Source: Secundilactobacillus folii (GTDB taxonomy: Bacteria > Bacillota > Bacilli > Lactobacillales > Lactobacillaceae). Taken from it: a stretch of DNA of 64,000 bases. Location of the stretch: contig NZ_WNJO01000002.1 in NCBI RefSeq assembly GCF_009720675.1, forward strand, positions 62,001-126,000, in the 5' to 3' direction. The notes under the pieces were generated by a model. The model did not search any database. It was given only the letters and a program-made list of their open reading frames with translations, and was not told the DNA's origin. Below, piece after piece: positions 1 to 8,201 of the stretch (its first letter is position 1; every line of letters starts with the position of its first letter). The position numbers were made by a program, and so were the translations under genes.

Positions 1-1231
1 TGACGTAGGGTGCCTTACCAAGCGCTCGTAACCCGGCATTGATACCAGCCATGATTCCTTGCCCGGCAGCCTCTTCATAGCCCGAGGTACCATTAGTTTG
101 ACCCGCAGTATAAAGGTTTTTAACCAGCTTTGTTTCCAAGGTTGGCCGCAATTGATATGGTGAAACAACGTCATACTCAATGGCGTAGCCAGGACGCATC
201 ATTTCAGCGTTTTCGAGACCCTTGATAGAATGGAGGATCTTTTGCTGAACCTCTTCTGGCATAGAAGTCGAAAGACCTTGAACGTACCACTCATCCGTAT
301 TCCGTCCCTCTGGCTCCAAGAAGAGCTGGTGGCGGCTCTTGTCCGCGAACCGAACGATCTTGTCTTCGATCGACGGACAGTAACGGGGACCGACACCCTC
401 GATCACACCCGTAAACATTGGGGCACGATCAAGGTTCTCGCGAATAATGGCGTGTGTCTTCTCATTCGTATAGGTCAGCCAACACGACAGCTGATTCTTC
501 AGGGCGAGATAATTTTCGTCTGGCGTCTCAAAACTGAAGTGGTTGGGCTCTTTATCTCCTGGCTGTTCTTCCGTTTCATCGTACTTAATCGTATTTCCGT
601 CCACTCGCGGTGGCGTCCCGGTCTTAAACCGCTCGAGTTCAAAGCCGTACTTTTCCAAATTCTTAGTCAGCTTCTTAGCAGGTTGTGAATTATTTGGACC
701 TGATGAATACATCAATTCGCCAATGATGATTTTACCTCGTGCAGCTGTACCAGCAGCAATGACCACCGTCTTAGAGTGATAATGGGCACCAGTATTAGTG
801 ATCACACCCTTGCAAACACCATCTTCTACGATCAGATCATCGACGATCCCTTGCCGCAACGTTAAGTTCGGCTCCTTTTCCAATGTATGTTTCATTTCAG
901 CGTGGTAGGCGTGCTTATCAGCCTGAGCACGTAATGCTCTAACGGCTGGCCCCTTACCCGTATTTAACATCCGCATCTGCACGTAGGTCTTATCAATATT
1001 GCGACCCATTTCACCGCCCAGAGCGTCAATTTCGCGGACGACGATCCCTTTAGCTGGCCCACCCACTGAAGGGTTACATGGCATAAAAGCGACCATGTCT
1101 AAATTAATCGTCATTAGCAATGTTTTGTTTCCCATTCGCGCAGCTGCCAATGCTGCTTCGACACCGGCATGACCGGCACCCACGACAATGACATCGTAGT
1201 CCTTGCCTTGATACGCTTGAATCTCAGGCAT
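1..1231 (-). CDS. mnmG: tRNA uridine-5-carboxymethylaminomethyl modification enzyme MnmG (partial)
   Basis: FAD-dependent half of the MnmE-MnmG complex, which installs the carboxymethylaminomethyl group on wobble uridine 34 of tRNAs. The translation begins [20 protein letters not shown], giving the Rossmann FAD-binding GAGHAG near residue 18, followed by the family segments [13 protein letters not shown] and [20 protein letters not shown]. About 410 residues are present; the family is about 630, so the C-terminal MnmE/tRNA-binding part lies beyond the left edge. The start ATG at 1231 has an AGGAGGAA ribosome binding site. It follows mnmE by 30 bp on the same strand, so the two are probably co-transcribed. 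Nothing looks damaged in the visible part. Confidence 0.97.
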   Translation of the reverse strand, partial: MPEIQAYQGKDYDVIVVGAGHAGVEAALAAARMGNKTLLMTINLDMVAFMPCNPSVGGPAKGIVVREIDALGGEMGRNIDKTYVQMRMLNTGKGPAVRALRAQADKHAYHAEMKHTLEKEPNLTLRQGIVDDLIVEDGVCKGVITNTGAHYHSKTVVIAAGTAARGKIIIGELMYSSGPNNSQPAKKLTKNLEKYGFELERFKTGTPPRVDGNTIKYDETEEQPGDKEPNHFSFETPDENYLALKNQLSCWLTYTNEKTHAIIRENLDRAPMFTGVIEGVGPRYCPSIEDKIVRFADKSRHQLFLEPEGRNTDEWYVQGLSTSMPEEVQQKILHSIKGLENAEMMRPGYAIEYDVVSPYQLRPTLETKLVKNLYTAGQTNGTSGYEEAAGQGIMAGINAGLRALGKAPYV

Positions 1232-1261
1232 GTTTGTTCCTCCTAAAATACACTGACTTCG

Positions 1262-2653
1262 TTATTTTCCAACACAGAATTGGCTGAATAATTGGTCGAG
1301 CAGTTCATCTTGATAGCTGTCGCCCGTAATTTCGCCAAGCTTGTTCCAGCAACGGGTCATATCGATTTGAACAAGGTCAACCGGCATGCCGGCTGCAATG
1401 CCACTTAAGACATCATCTAAGGCGTGATCAGCTTGCTTCAATAGGCCAATATGACGAGCATTGGTTACCATCACATTGCCACGGCCAGATTCAATTCCCT
1501 CGTCAAAGAATAGGTGGCTGATTTCACTTTCCAGTTGGTCAACCCCTTGGCTCTTGGTCATTGAAGCGTGAATGATTTTGGTATCACCGGCAAGCTCCTT
1601 CAGTTCATTAAGGTCTAGTTTAACGGGTAGATCCGTTTTATTAAGAATGATGATCCGCTTTTCATCCTGAGTATCAGTTAGCAATTGTCGGTCTTCATCG
1701 GTCAATGCTTCACTGGCATTCAAAACGAGTACCACAAGATCCGCAGCCCCAATAGCTTTCTTGGAACGTTCAACACCAATCTTTTCGACTTTATCGTCAG
1801 TATGATGAATACCGGCAGTATCGATCAATTTTAGAGGTACTCCGCCAACGTTGACGTATTCTTCGATCACATCTCGAGTGGTTCCAGCAACATCCGTCAC
1901 GATCGCCTTATCTTCATGAAGCAGCTCGTTTAGCAAACTGGATTTACCAACATTCGGCCGGCCTACGATAGCCGTTGCGAGGCCGTCACGAAGGACTTTC
2001 CCCTGCTTAGCAGTCCGTAATAGCTGGTGGATGGAACCTTTAACTTCCTTCGCTTTTTCCAGCAACATTTTAGTGGTCATCGTTTCCACGTCATCGTATT
2101 CGGGGTAGTCAATGTTGACCTCAACTTGGGCGAGGACTTCCAAAATATCCTGGCGCAGATTCTTGATTAGCCGGGAAAGATTGCCATCCAGCTGATTGAG
2201 AGCCACTTTCATGGAACGGTCGGTTTTGGCTCGAATGAGGTCCATGACGGCTTCTGCCTGACTCAGATCGAGGCGCCCATTGAGAAATGCACGCTTGGTG
2301 AATTCACCGGGTTCGGCCATCCGAGCACCCTGACTGATGACAAGCTGCAAGATCCGGTTGGTGGCCAGTAACCCACCGTGACAATTGATTTCGAGCACGT
2401 CTTCGCGGGTGTAAGTCTTCGGAGCACGCATGACGGATACCATGACTTCATCGACTTCAGACTGGCTGTCTGGATCGATAATATGGCCGTAATTAATCGT
2501 GTGACTTTTCACGTGACGTAACGATTTACCCTTAAAAAGGGGTTCCACGGCATCAAAAGCGTGGTCACCACTGACCCGAATAATTGAAATACCACCTTCA
2601 CCAGGCGGCGTAGCAACGGCTGCAATAGTGTCAAATTCACTTGTCGTCGTCAT
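1262..2653 (-). CDS. mnmE: tRNA modification GTPase MnmE (TrmE)
   Basis: GTPase partner of MnmG in wobble-uridine modification. The N-terminal formyl-THF-binding domain begins [20 protein letters not shown]; a helical domain follows; the G domain has G1 [12 protein letters not shown] near residue 231, G3 DTAG and G4 NKTD; the protein ends in the hallmark FCVGK, whose Cys is catalytic in the family. I chose ATG 2653 (463 residues) because TGGAGGGA lies just upstream; the longer in-frame start at 2698 would add 15 residues with no family match and no good ribosome binding site. It lies upstream of mnmG. Its leader carries a consensus promoter and a terminator-like hairpin, suggesting attenuation. 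Confidence 0.97.
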   Translation of the reverse strand: MTTTSEFDTIAAVATPPGEGGISIIRVSGDHAFDAVEPLFKGKSLRHVKSHTINYGHIIDPDSQSEVDEVMVSVMRAPKTYTREDVLEINCHGGLLATNRILQLVISQGARMAEPGEFTKRAFLNGRLDLSQAEAVMDLIRAKTDRSMKVALNQLDGNLSRLIKNLRQDILEVLAQVEVNIDYPEYDDVETMTTKMLLEKAKEVKGSIHQLLRTAKQGKVLRDGLATAIVGRPNVGKSSLLNELLHEDKAIVTDVAGTTRDVIEEYVNVGGVPLKLIDTAGIHHTDDKVEKIGVERSKKAIGAADLVVLVLNASEALTDEDRQLLTDTQDEKRIIILNKTDLPVKLDLNELKELAGDTKIIHASMTKSQGVDQLESEISHLFFDEGIESGRGNVMVTNARHIGLLKQADHALDDVLSGIAAGMPVDLVQIDMTRCWNKLGEITGDSYQDELLDQLFSQFCVGK

Positions 2654-2698
2654 ATTAGTCCCTCCATTTATATAGTAGTTGTTCAATATTTCACGCAC

Positions 2699-2746
2699 AA
2701 AAAAAGTGCCGACTCCATGCCCCTAACAGCATGGATAAAGCACTTT
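2699..2746 (-). terminator. terminator-like hairpin in the mnmE leader
   Basis: On the minus strand AAAGTGC (2746-2740) pairs with GCACTTT (2709-2703), with an inner CCATGC/GCATGG stem, followed directly by seven U residues. It lies downstream of the promoter at 2786-2814 and about 45 bp before the mnmE start, so it would end transcripts before mnmE unless bypassed. It could be an attenuator or the end of a short leader RNA. Confidence 0.75.
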
Positions 2747-2785
2747 GACTACTTTATCTATTTAAGATAAGAATGATTTAGTATC

Positions 2786-2814
2786 ATAATAGACTGGAAT
2801 TGGGGGGGTGTCAA
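2786..2814 (-). promoter_or_regulatory. sigma-A promoter for mnmE-mnmG
   Basis: Reads TTGACA, 17 bp, TATTAT on the minus strand: a perfect -35 and a near-perfect -10 at optimal spacing. The predicted start is near 2779, giving a leader of about 125 nt before mnmE. Confidence 0.8.
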
Positions 2815-2829
2815 GTAAAAAAGGTGCGG

Positions 2830-3202
2830 ATCAAGGCGGTTTGGGAACGGCGTACATGGCGACTCTGGCGGAAATCCCGGGCTTGGATTTATGCCAGAGT
2901 TGACTTGTACATAGTTCCTGGCCTTGAGGAGCCCAGTTCCGCATGATAAAAGACACAACACCACCAATAAAAAACTGATTCACCGCCAACTTATCGATGC
3001 CAAAGATCTCATTTTCTCTCAAAACTACCCTGTATAAATCATCAGACCAGCAGCTCAAGCAAAAACCTTCAAAATGGAGTATACAAAAAATAACCATTTC
3101 ATTCACAAATTATTCACACAATAAGTTTTAAGTTATTGTATATTAGAAATACGCCCAACATTTCTTACCGTTAGCAGTTTCATGACAGAAAGGATGATTT
3201 AG
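2830..3202. other. non-coding gap between the mnmE promoter and the glsB operon
   Basis: No convincing gene. The minus-strand reading frames here lack ribosome binding sites and resemble no family I know. The right end must hold the promoter of the glsB operon; a TATATT at 3139-3144 is a possible -10 but lacks a well-spaced -35. A single TTATTCACA (one mismatch to a DnaA box) lies near 3110. Confidence 0.5.
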
Positions 3203-3463
3203 ATGTTGAGTCTTATTTGGACACTGATCATTGGTGCCCTGATTGGTGTCATCGCGGGTGCAATTACCAGCCGTGATTTACCAATGGGTTGGATCGGCAA
3301 CGTTGTGGGTGGTCTACTTGGTGCTTGGTTAGGTGAATCCTTACTGGGTTCTTGGGGACCCCAGTTAGCTGATATTGCAATTGTACCGGCAATCCTTGGT
3401 GCAATTATCGTCGTTCTCCTAGTCTCTTTTTTAACCCGCAGCCTAGCTAAAACTAACCGTTAG
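3203..3463 (+). CDS. glsB: GlsB/YeaQ/YmgE family small membrane protein
   Basis: An 86-residue, very hydrophobic protein with three glycine-rich membrane segments (about residues 3-21, 29-48 and 57-78). It matches the GlsB/YeaQ/YmgE ('transglycosylase-associated') family in length and in its G-x-I-A-G-x-I and GxxGAxLG patterns. In Enterococcus and Lactobacillus these are stress-induced membrane proteins encoded with Asp23/Gls24 proteins, as here. AAAGGATG precedes the ATG. It is the first gene of a five-gene plus-strand operon. The biochemical role is unknown; the family name is historical and does not prove enzyme activity. Confidence 0.9.
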   Translation: MLSLIWTLIIGALIGVIAGAITSRDLPMGWIGNVVGGLLGAWLGESLLGSWGPQLADIAIVPAILGAIIVVLLVSFLTRSLAKTNR

Positions 3464-3486
3464 TTGCGAGAGAAAGGAGGCTGCGT

Positions 3487-4050
3487 ATGAACAAAAGCGA
3501 GAAAGTTTTACTGCTTCTAGTCGGACTGTTAGCGATTGTGCAGAGTGTGTGGTTAATCGCTGTGATCATTCCTCTAGGACAGGTTTCAACTTGGTTACTA
3601 ACAACCATTCAGACAAAGCAGACTGCAGTTGAGACATCCGCTATAGTCATCAGTGGCTTACTAACATTTATTGGGTTACTCGCGATATTCATCGCGCTCA
3701 TGGCCCCCGGCAAAGTTGATCGGCTAATTTTCCGTTTTCGAAACGGGCAATTGAGTATTTCAAAAAAGGCCGTTGAAAATACTTTACGTGCGGCCATTCT
3801 TAACCAGGAAGATGTTACTGCAGTGAGTGTAAAAGTTAAAATGACAGCCCGCAGCCAGCACGTTCGTGTTACTATCAAGGCCGTCAATCGCGACGATAAT
3901 GACTTGGTTGAAAAGGGAAAGCGCATTCAGGAGTTAGTGGTGGCTGAAACTAAAAGGATCCTAGCAGTGCCAGTTAAAAGGGTAAAGTTGCGACTAAAAC
4001 CTTACCAAACTTTAAACCAAAAAATGCCACGACAGTCTCGAGTTGTGTAA
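3487..4050 (+). CDS. amaP: alkaline-shock response membrane anchor protein AmaP
   Basis: 187 residues with two N-terminal membrane segments (about 6-28 and 50-72) and a cytoplasmic domain of Asp23-like character (LTFIGLLAIFIALMAPG, then NGQLSISKKAVENTL, VTIKAVNRDDNDLVEKGKR). In Staphylococcus AmaP anchors the abundant Asp23 protein to the membrane; the same pairing is seen here, with two Asp23-family genes downstream. AGAAAGGAGG precedes the ATG. It is 23 bp from glsB and 13 bp from the next gene, so it is mid-operon. Function is assigned from family and context. Confidence 0.9.
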   Translation: MNKSEKVLLLLVGLLAIVQSVWLIAVIIPLGQVSTWLLTTIQTKQTAVETSAIVISGLLTFIGLLAIFIALMAPGKVDRLIFRFRNGQLSISKKAVENTLRAAILNQEDVTAVSVKVKMTARSQHVRVTIKAVNRDDNDLVEKGKRIQELVVAETKRILAVPVKRVKLRLKPYQTLNQKMPRQSRVV

Positions 4051-4063
4051 AGGAGCGACTAGT

Positions 4064-4249
4064 ATGAATATGACCACGGTATATGGCGGGCTAATAGGTA
4101 TGCTTGTTGGGCTTGTTTGGGCGTTGGGTGGCTTTAACGCCGTCTTGTTAATGCTTACGCTGGGCGCAGTCGGCGTCATTATCGGCGCCGTTATCAGCAA
4201 ATTTGGCGGTCTTAAAGCACTCATTTCTCAATTAGTTGATGGCGAATAA
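4064..4249 (+). CDS. DUF2273 family small membrane protein
   Basis: A 61-residue protein (MNMTTVYGGLIGMLVGLVWA...) with two glycine-rich membrane helices, matching DUF2273, which travels with amaP and asp23 in Firmicutes. ATG 4064 is chosen because AAAGGAGCG sits just upstream; a TTG seven codons earlier overlaps that ribosome binding site and the amaP stop. The role is unknown; membrane location with AmaP is inferred from the neighbours. Confidence 0.85.
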   Translation: MNMTTVYGGLIGMLVGLVWALGGFNAVLLMLTLGAVGVIIGAVISKFGGLKALISQLVDGE

Positions 4250-4263
4250 AGGAGTGGAACTAA

Positions 4264-4692
4264 ATGATGGAAAACAAAAAGGCAACCCTGAGTCGAAAAT
4301 TAACGTTTGACGATGCTGTGATCGAAAAAATTGTCGGTTTAGTTTGCCGCAACGTGGAAGGTATCCTGTCACTAGATGGTGGCGTAATTAGCGAATTAGC
4401 TGGCCGGTTATCAAAAAAAACGGATCCAACAAAGGGAATCGACGCCGAAGTTGGCGACACGCAGGTTGCTTTGGATATGGATGCTACCATTGAATACGGA
4501 TCGGAAGCCCCCAAAATTTTTGATGAGGTTTGCAACCGAACTCAACAGGCCATTAAAAATTACACCGGGTTAGACCTCGTTGAACTAAATCTCAATATTA
4601 ATGATGTGCTGACTAAAAAAGAATGGCAGGCTAAAAGTGAGCGTCAAAAAGATGAACTGGCGACCGCTGGAGCTAATGAACGGGTTCAATAA
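4264..4692 (+). CDS. Asp23/Gls24 family envelope stress response protein (copy 1)
   Basis: 142 residues, soluble, with the Asp23/Gls24 core: FDDAVIEKIVGLVCRNVEGILSLDGG at residues 15-40 and a conserved stretch (VALDMDATIEYGSEAPKIFDEV) at about 75-96. Members form a membrane-associated layer tethered by AmaP. Two adjacent ATGs (4264 and 4267) follow AAAGGAGTGG; either could be used. The C-terminus is charged (KSERQKDELATAGANERVQ). It is about 24 bp from its paralogue; the two are clearly related but diverged, implying an old duplication rather than a recent one. Confidence 0.93.
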   Translation: MMENKKATLSRKLTFDDAVIEKIVGLVCRNVEGILSLDGGVISELAGRLSKKTDPTKGIDAEVGDTQVALDMDATIEYGSEAPKIFDEVCNRTQQAIKNYTGLDLVELNLNINDVLTKKEWQAKSERQKDELATAGANERVQ

Positions 4693-4715
4693 TTCAACTT
4701 AAAGGAGGAATTTAG

Positions 4716-5123
4716 ATGGCTCAAAATGACGTTTCAACAATTCTGACTTATAACGACGAAGTGCTAGCGAAAATTGCGGGTAAAACTGTCCGCGAAGTGG
4801 ACGGTGTACTCTCACTGGAAGGCAACTTATTCAATTCCGTGAAGGACCGCTTTTCTGACCAGGACGATCCGACAGCTGGGGTCACTGTTGACGTTGATAA
4901 CGATGAAAAAGAAGTCAAATTAGCCATGGATGCCGTGCTGGAATATGGCAAGAGCATTCCCAGTGTATTTGACAAAATCACTACTAAATTATGTGGCGCT
5001 TTAAAAGACATGACGGACTTAAAGCCCACTGAGATCAAGATTCATATCAAGGACGTCAAAACCCGTGATGAATATCTCAAAGAACAGCAAAGAGACGCTA
5101 AAGGTGATAAGAAGAAGTCCTAA
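4716..5123 (+). CDS. Asp23/Gls24 family envelope stress response protein (copy 2)
   Basis: 135 residues, same fold as the preceding gene: YNDEVLAKIAGKTVREVDGVLSLEGN near the N-terminus, VKLAMDAVLEYGKSIPSVFDKI in the middle, and a very basic end (GDKKKS). AAAGGAGGAA precedes the ATG. It closes the glsB-amaP-DUF2273-asp23-asp23 operon and is followed by a strong terminator. As a pair the two proteins may form mixed assemblies, which is inference. Confidence 0.93.
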   Translation: MAQNDVSTILTYNDEVLAKIAGKTVREVDGVLSLEGNLFNSVKDRFSDQDDPTAGVTVDVDNDEKEVKLAMDAVLEYGKSIPSVFDKITTKLCGALKDMTDLKPTEIKIHIKDVKTRDEYLKEQQRDAKGDKKKS

Positions 5124-5130
5124 ATAATCA

Positions 5131-5166
5131 CTAAAAATACCTCCCAACCAGGCGAGGTATTTTTAG
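5131..5166. terminator. bidirectional terminator after asp23
   Basis: Perfect 13-bp inverted repeat CTAAAAATACCTC / GAGGTATTTTTAG with a 10-base loop, U-rich on both strands. It separates the asp23 operon (plus) from the convergent flavoprotein gene (minus). Confidence 0.85.
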
Positions 5167-5218
5167 TCTAAAAAAGCCCACCACACAGTTCGCAGTGAAC
5201 CCTTAAAACTAATAACAA

Positions 5219-6562
5219 TTATGCTTGGGACAGCATACCCGCCAGAAGATCCAAAATCCCACTTGTGGAACTTGGGAAAGCGAAGATCTGTTGTCGAAGC
5301 TGGCTACCAGTAAAATGACCGTTGATAACCATCGTCAAAACGTTGATCAATTCTTCGGCGTCATCTGCGTAAACACTGGCACCAACAAGGTCGCCTGCAT
5401 GGTCAAAAACCAACGTCATTTCAGCGTCTAAAGCATGTTTATATTCAAATGCCAATTGTTTTCCAAACGGGACAACTTGAGTGTGGTACTCATCATCCGC
5501 CTGAGCTGTGGCCAGCGTCACGCCGACTTCAGCGATTCGAGGCATTGCAAAAACCACGCTAGGGATGGCGGGATAACTGATTGGTTCTGTGTTCCCTAAA
5601 ATCTGACCAGCAATATAGTTTGATTCAAAAGTTGCGGTGGGTGTCAGCTTAGGTTGTTTTTTATCAATAATATCGCCACTCGCATAAATGTTTGGCACAC
5701 TCGTTTGTAAATGATCATTGACCGGAATACCACGGCGAGAAGCTGCGATCCCCAGCTCTTCAAGCCCCAAATTTTCAACGTTAGCAACCCGACCAGTTGC
5801 ACCCAGTACGTAATCCGTCTGGATCGTCAAGCCAGCCTTGGTTGTCACCGTCAATCCTTCAGCCGTCTTGGTAACGGCATTTACTGCTTCACCAAAGTGG
5901 AACTGGACACCCTGCTGGGCTAATTTAGCTTGCAAGCGGTCAACGTAGGTTTTGTCAAATGCACTTAAGGCCCGTTCAGTAAACTCGACAACGTGGACTT
6001 CACGACCCATGGTAGCGGCCATGGCTGCAAATTCAATGGCAATGACCCCCGCACCAATGAAGGTCAGCCGTTGTGGCATATCAGCCAGACTGAGAAATTC
6101 TCGGCTATCATGAATGTACTCAGCGCCGTCGATGTTTAGGGAAGCAGGTCGTTGACCCGTGCCAATCACGATTTTATCAGCAGTATAAGATCGTTCGCCC
6201 ACTTTGACGGTGTGCGCATCCGTCAAAACGCCATCACCAGTAATCATTTCAATCCCCATCTTTGTGAACATTTGGCTCATCGAAGGTGCCAGCGGATCGA
6301 TAACCTGGTGTTTGTAAGCCATTAGGGACGGCCAATCAATCGTCACGTTACCTTTGACGCCGCTGCCATTAAAGCGAGTAAGCTGTTCTGTCAGCTGAAG
6401 TGGGGCATCAAGAGCAATCTTGGCATCACAACCATAATTGGTACAGGTTCCGCCAACTAGGTCTCGTTCAACAATTGCCACGTGTTTACCCGCCTGTAAC
6501 AGCGCAACAGCGGCGTGCCAGGTGGCGTGTCCTGAACCAATAAAAAGCACATCAAAATCCAT
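5219..6562 (-). CDS. FAD-dependent pyridine nucleotide-disulfide oxidoreductase, atypical
   Basis: 447 residues of the class I disulfide reductase family (lipoamide dehydrogenase, MerA, RclA). FAD motif LFIGSGHATWHAA at 6-18, redox pair GGTCTNYGC with Cys40 and Cys45, NAD(P) motif FIGAGVIAIEFAA mid-protein, second FAD motif YASGDI, and a C-terminal dimerisation domain. The usual interface His-Glu motif (HPTxxE) is replaced by AFPSSTS, so the normal acid/base dyad is missing. The ATG at 6562 follows TGGAGG. A palindromic operator lies directly upstream and an OhrR-type sensor gene 60 bp upstream, so it is probably induced by oxidants or reactive electrophiles. The substrate is unknown. Confidence 0.85.
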   Translation of the reverse strand: MDFDVLFIGSGHATWHAAVALLQAGKHVAIVERDLVGGTCTNYGCDAKIALDAPLQLTEQLTRFNGSGVKGNVTIDWPSLMAYKHQVIDPLAPSMSQMFTKMGIEMITGDGVLTDAHTVKVGERSYTADKIVIGTGQRPASLNIDGAEYIHDSREFLSLADMPQRLTFIGAGVIAIEFAAMAATMGREVHVVEFTERALSAFDKTYVDRLQAKLAQQGVQFHFGEAVNAVTKTAEGLTVTTKAGLTIQTDYVLGATGRVANVENLGLEELGIAASRRGIPVNDHLQTSVPNIYASGDIIDKKQPKLTPTATFESNYIAGQILGNTEPISYPAIPSVVFAMPRIAEVGVTLATAQADDEYHTQVVPFGKQLAFEYKHALDAEMTLVFDHAGDLVGASVYADDAEELINVLTMVINGHFTGSQLRQQIFAFPSSTSGILDLLAGMLSQA

Positions 6563-6585
6563 AATAAAACCTCCAGTATTCATTT

Positions 6586-6601
6586 TAGTCGTGCACGACT
6601 A
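6586..6601. promoter_or_regulatory. palindromic operator for the OhrR-type regulator
   Basis: Perfect 16-bp palindrome TAGTCGTGCACGACTA in the 60-bp gap before the flavoprotein gene. A close copy lies before the regulator gene itself (7066-7083). Confidence 0.75.
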
Positions 6602-6622
6602 TTATCTTAAAACAAACCGACT

Positions 6623-7051
6623 CTAATCACTTAGAGCCGTAATCAATTTTTCGTTAAGTGCTAGTGCTCTTTGATAATCATCCCTTGTTAACGCGTACTT
6701 GCCCAAACAGTCAGCCAAAGTCTGATGAATTGGGTCTTCATTTTCTCGGCCCTTCTCCGTTAAACTGACGACTAGTCGGCGTTTATCATTAACTGGATGC
6801 AGGCGGTTGACCCACCCGTTTGATTCTAACCGGCGAACAAGCGGCGTCAGCGTGTTGGAGCTTAAATGCAACGCGGCTCCAAGTTCGCGCAGTTCCTGAT
6901 TATCATGTTCCCACAGTGCCGTCATAACCAGATACTGTGAGTACGTCAGTTTGTAAGGTGCTAACGCTTCTTGATAAAATTTATTGAATAGGCGATTGAC
7001 GTTGTAGACGCTAAAACAAAGCTGGTCTGCTAAATTAACGTGGTTTGTCAT
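6623..7051 (-). CDS. OhrR/MarR-family redox-sensing transcriptional regulator
   Basis: 142 residues with a winged helix-turn-helix: LRELGAALHLSSNTLTPLVRRLE then a wing around NDKRRLVVSLTEKG. The N-terminus LADQLCFSVYNVNR places a Cys at position 12 exactly where OhrR carries its peroxide-sensing Cys, and LTYSQYLVMTALWE is also typical of OhrR. Oxidation of this Cys releases DNA in the family. The ATG at 7051 follows GGAGGAAAC. It is upstream of, and co-directional with, the flavoprotein gene, and operator copies flank it on both sides, so it likely represses itself and the reductase. The ligand (organic peroxide, HOCl or quinone) cannot be told from sequence. Confidence 0.88.
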   Translation of the reverse strand: MTNHVNLADQLCFSVYNVNRLFNKFYQEALAPYKLTYSQYLVMTALWEHDNQELRELGAALHLSSNTLTPLVRRLESNGWVNRLHPVNDKRRLVVSLTEKGRENEDPIHQTLADCLGKYALTRDDYQRALALNEKLITALSD

Positions 7052-7065
7052 CTGTTTCCTCCATA

Positions 7066-7083
7066 TTAGTCGTGCAAGATTAA
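7066..7083. promoter_or_regulatory. second operator copy, upstream of the OhrR-type gene
   Basis: TTAGTCGTGCAAGATTAA matches the left half of the palindrome at 6586-6601 exactly and keeps a degenerate right half. Its place just before the regulator ribosome binding site fits autoregulation. Confidence 0.6.
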
Positions 7084-7205
7084 TTTCTAGTATACACCCT
7101 TAGCAACAAAAAACCAGCAACGTTTTAATCATTGCTGGTATCAGATGGATTTATTTACTAGTTTCATATTTAGCAAGAAATGATGCAATCCAGGAATGTG
7201 TCGCA

Positions 7206-7976
7206 TTAACGTAAGGTAATTACTACGGCTCGCTTGGGTTCAGTACCCGCGGAATAGGTCATCACGTGTTCATTGTCTGCCAGTACGCTGTGAATCTGTT
7301 TACGTTCAAACGAAGGCATCGGATCCAAATAAACGGGTTTCCCAGTGGCAACGACTTCTCGTGCCATATTTTCAGCTAACCGAGTCAACGTTTCAACACG
7401 TCGTTCACGGTAGTTAGCTACGTCCAAGGTCACTTCAAGCTTAGAAAAGCGCTTATGATTCAAGAAAACCTGTGCCAGACTTTGCAGTGCGTTAATAGTC
7501 CGACCATGCTTACCAATCAATAAGCCTTCCTGTTCAGTTTCAAAATTGATCGTTAATCGGCGATGAACCACCTCAACCGAACTGGTCGCATCAATACCTA
7601 ATTGGTTCACGATTTCTAATAAATAAGTATTTAATTCATCAGCTACACGCTGATATTCGGCTTGGCGACTAGCTGGTTCTTGAGTCTGTGGGGCCGGTTT
7701 CTCTGGTGCTTCATCACCCGCTTTTTGGGATGGAGCCGCTGATTTGGAAATTACTGCAGAATCAGCTGGAGCCGATGGCGCTGCTTTAGCAACTGGCTTT
7801 TCAGCAGGCTGCACCAACGGTTTAACGTCAACTTGTGCCTTCCTGGCACCAAAGCCTAAAAAGCCGCGCCGTGGTTTAGCCACCACCGATACTTCCACTT
7901 GAGACCGGTCTAGTTGAAGTTGTTGAAGTGCCTCCTCGATTGCATCATCCACGGTCTCGCTCTTGAATAAAGTCAT
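7206..7976 (-). CDS. jag: RNA-binding protein Jag/KhpB
   Basis: 256 residues. Jag-N domain at 1-50 (MTLFKSETVDDAIEEALQQL, with RRGFLGFGARKAQV), a low-complexity Pro/Ala/Lys linker of about 60 residues, a KH domain with the GKHGRTINALQSL loop near 155-167, and a C-terminal R3H domain (VANYRERRVETLTRLAENMA...ERKQIHSVLADNEHVMTYS). KhpB acts with KhpA as an RNA chaperone linked to cell elongation. Normally jag directly follows yidC in one operon; here a terminator and a separate extended -10 promoter lie between them. ATG at 7976 preceded by GGGAG. Confidence 0.95.
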   Translation of the reverse strand: MTLFKSETVDDAIEEALQQLQLDRSQVEVSVVAKPRRGFLGFGARKAQVDVKPLVQPAEKPVAKAAPSAPADSAVISKSAAPSQKAGDEAPEKPAPQTQEPASRQAEYQRVADELNTYLLEIVNQLGIDATSSVEVVHRRLTINFETEQEGLLIGKHGRTINALQSLAQVFLNHKRFSKLEVTLDVANYRERRVETLTRLAENMAREVVATGKPVYLDPMPSFERKQIHSVLADNEHVMTYSAGTEPKRAVVITLR

Positions 7977-8011
7977 GACTGCTTGCTCCCTTCAATAAAC
8001 TACTTATGTAT

Positions 8012-8020
8012 AGTATAGCA
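8012..8020 (-). promoter_or_regulatory. extended -10 promoter for jag
   Basis: Minus strand TGCTATACT: TGn plus TATACT, with no good -35. It lies 36 bp before the jag start and downstream of the yidC terminator, so jag can be transcribed separately. Confidence 0.6.
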
Positions 8021-8120
8021 TGTGAAAGCCGGTTATCTGGCGGGTTTTGAAAATGGTAATATTACAATTTATCAAATCATAGAAAATTCAGTTGTTTTCT
8101 CCCTAAAAATGATTCTTTAC

Positions 8121-8165
8121 AAAAAGGTCCTTGAACAACTGAACTTAATCAGTCGTTCAAGGACC
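8121..8165 (-). terminator. terminator of the rpmH-rnpA-yidC operon
   Basis: Minus strand GGTCCTTGAAC pairs with GTTCAAGGACC over 11 bp, extended by an inner ACTGA/TCAGT stem, followed by UUUUU. It sits 37 bp after yidC. Confidence 0.85.
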
Positions 8166-8201
8166 CTCACAATCGTAACGGTTAAGCACCACCGTCAGAA
8201 A

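Noticed and set aside
2831-3106. Minus-strand frame of 91 codons before glsB
   Set aside because: No ribosome binding site, no recognisable domain, unusual composition; treated as non-coding.
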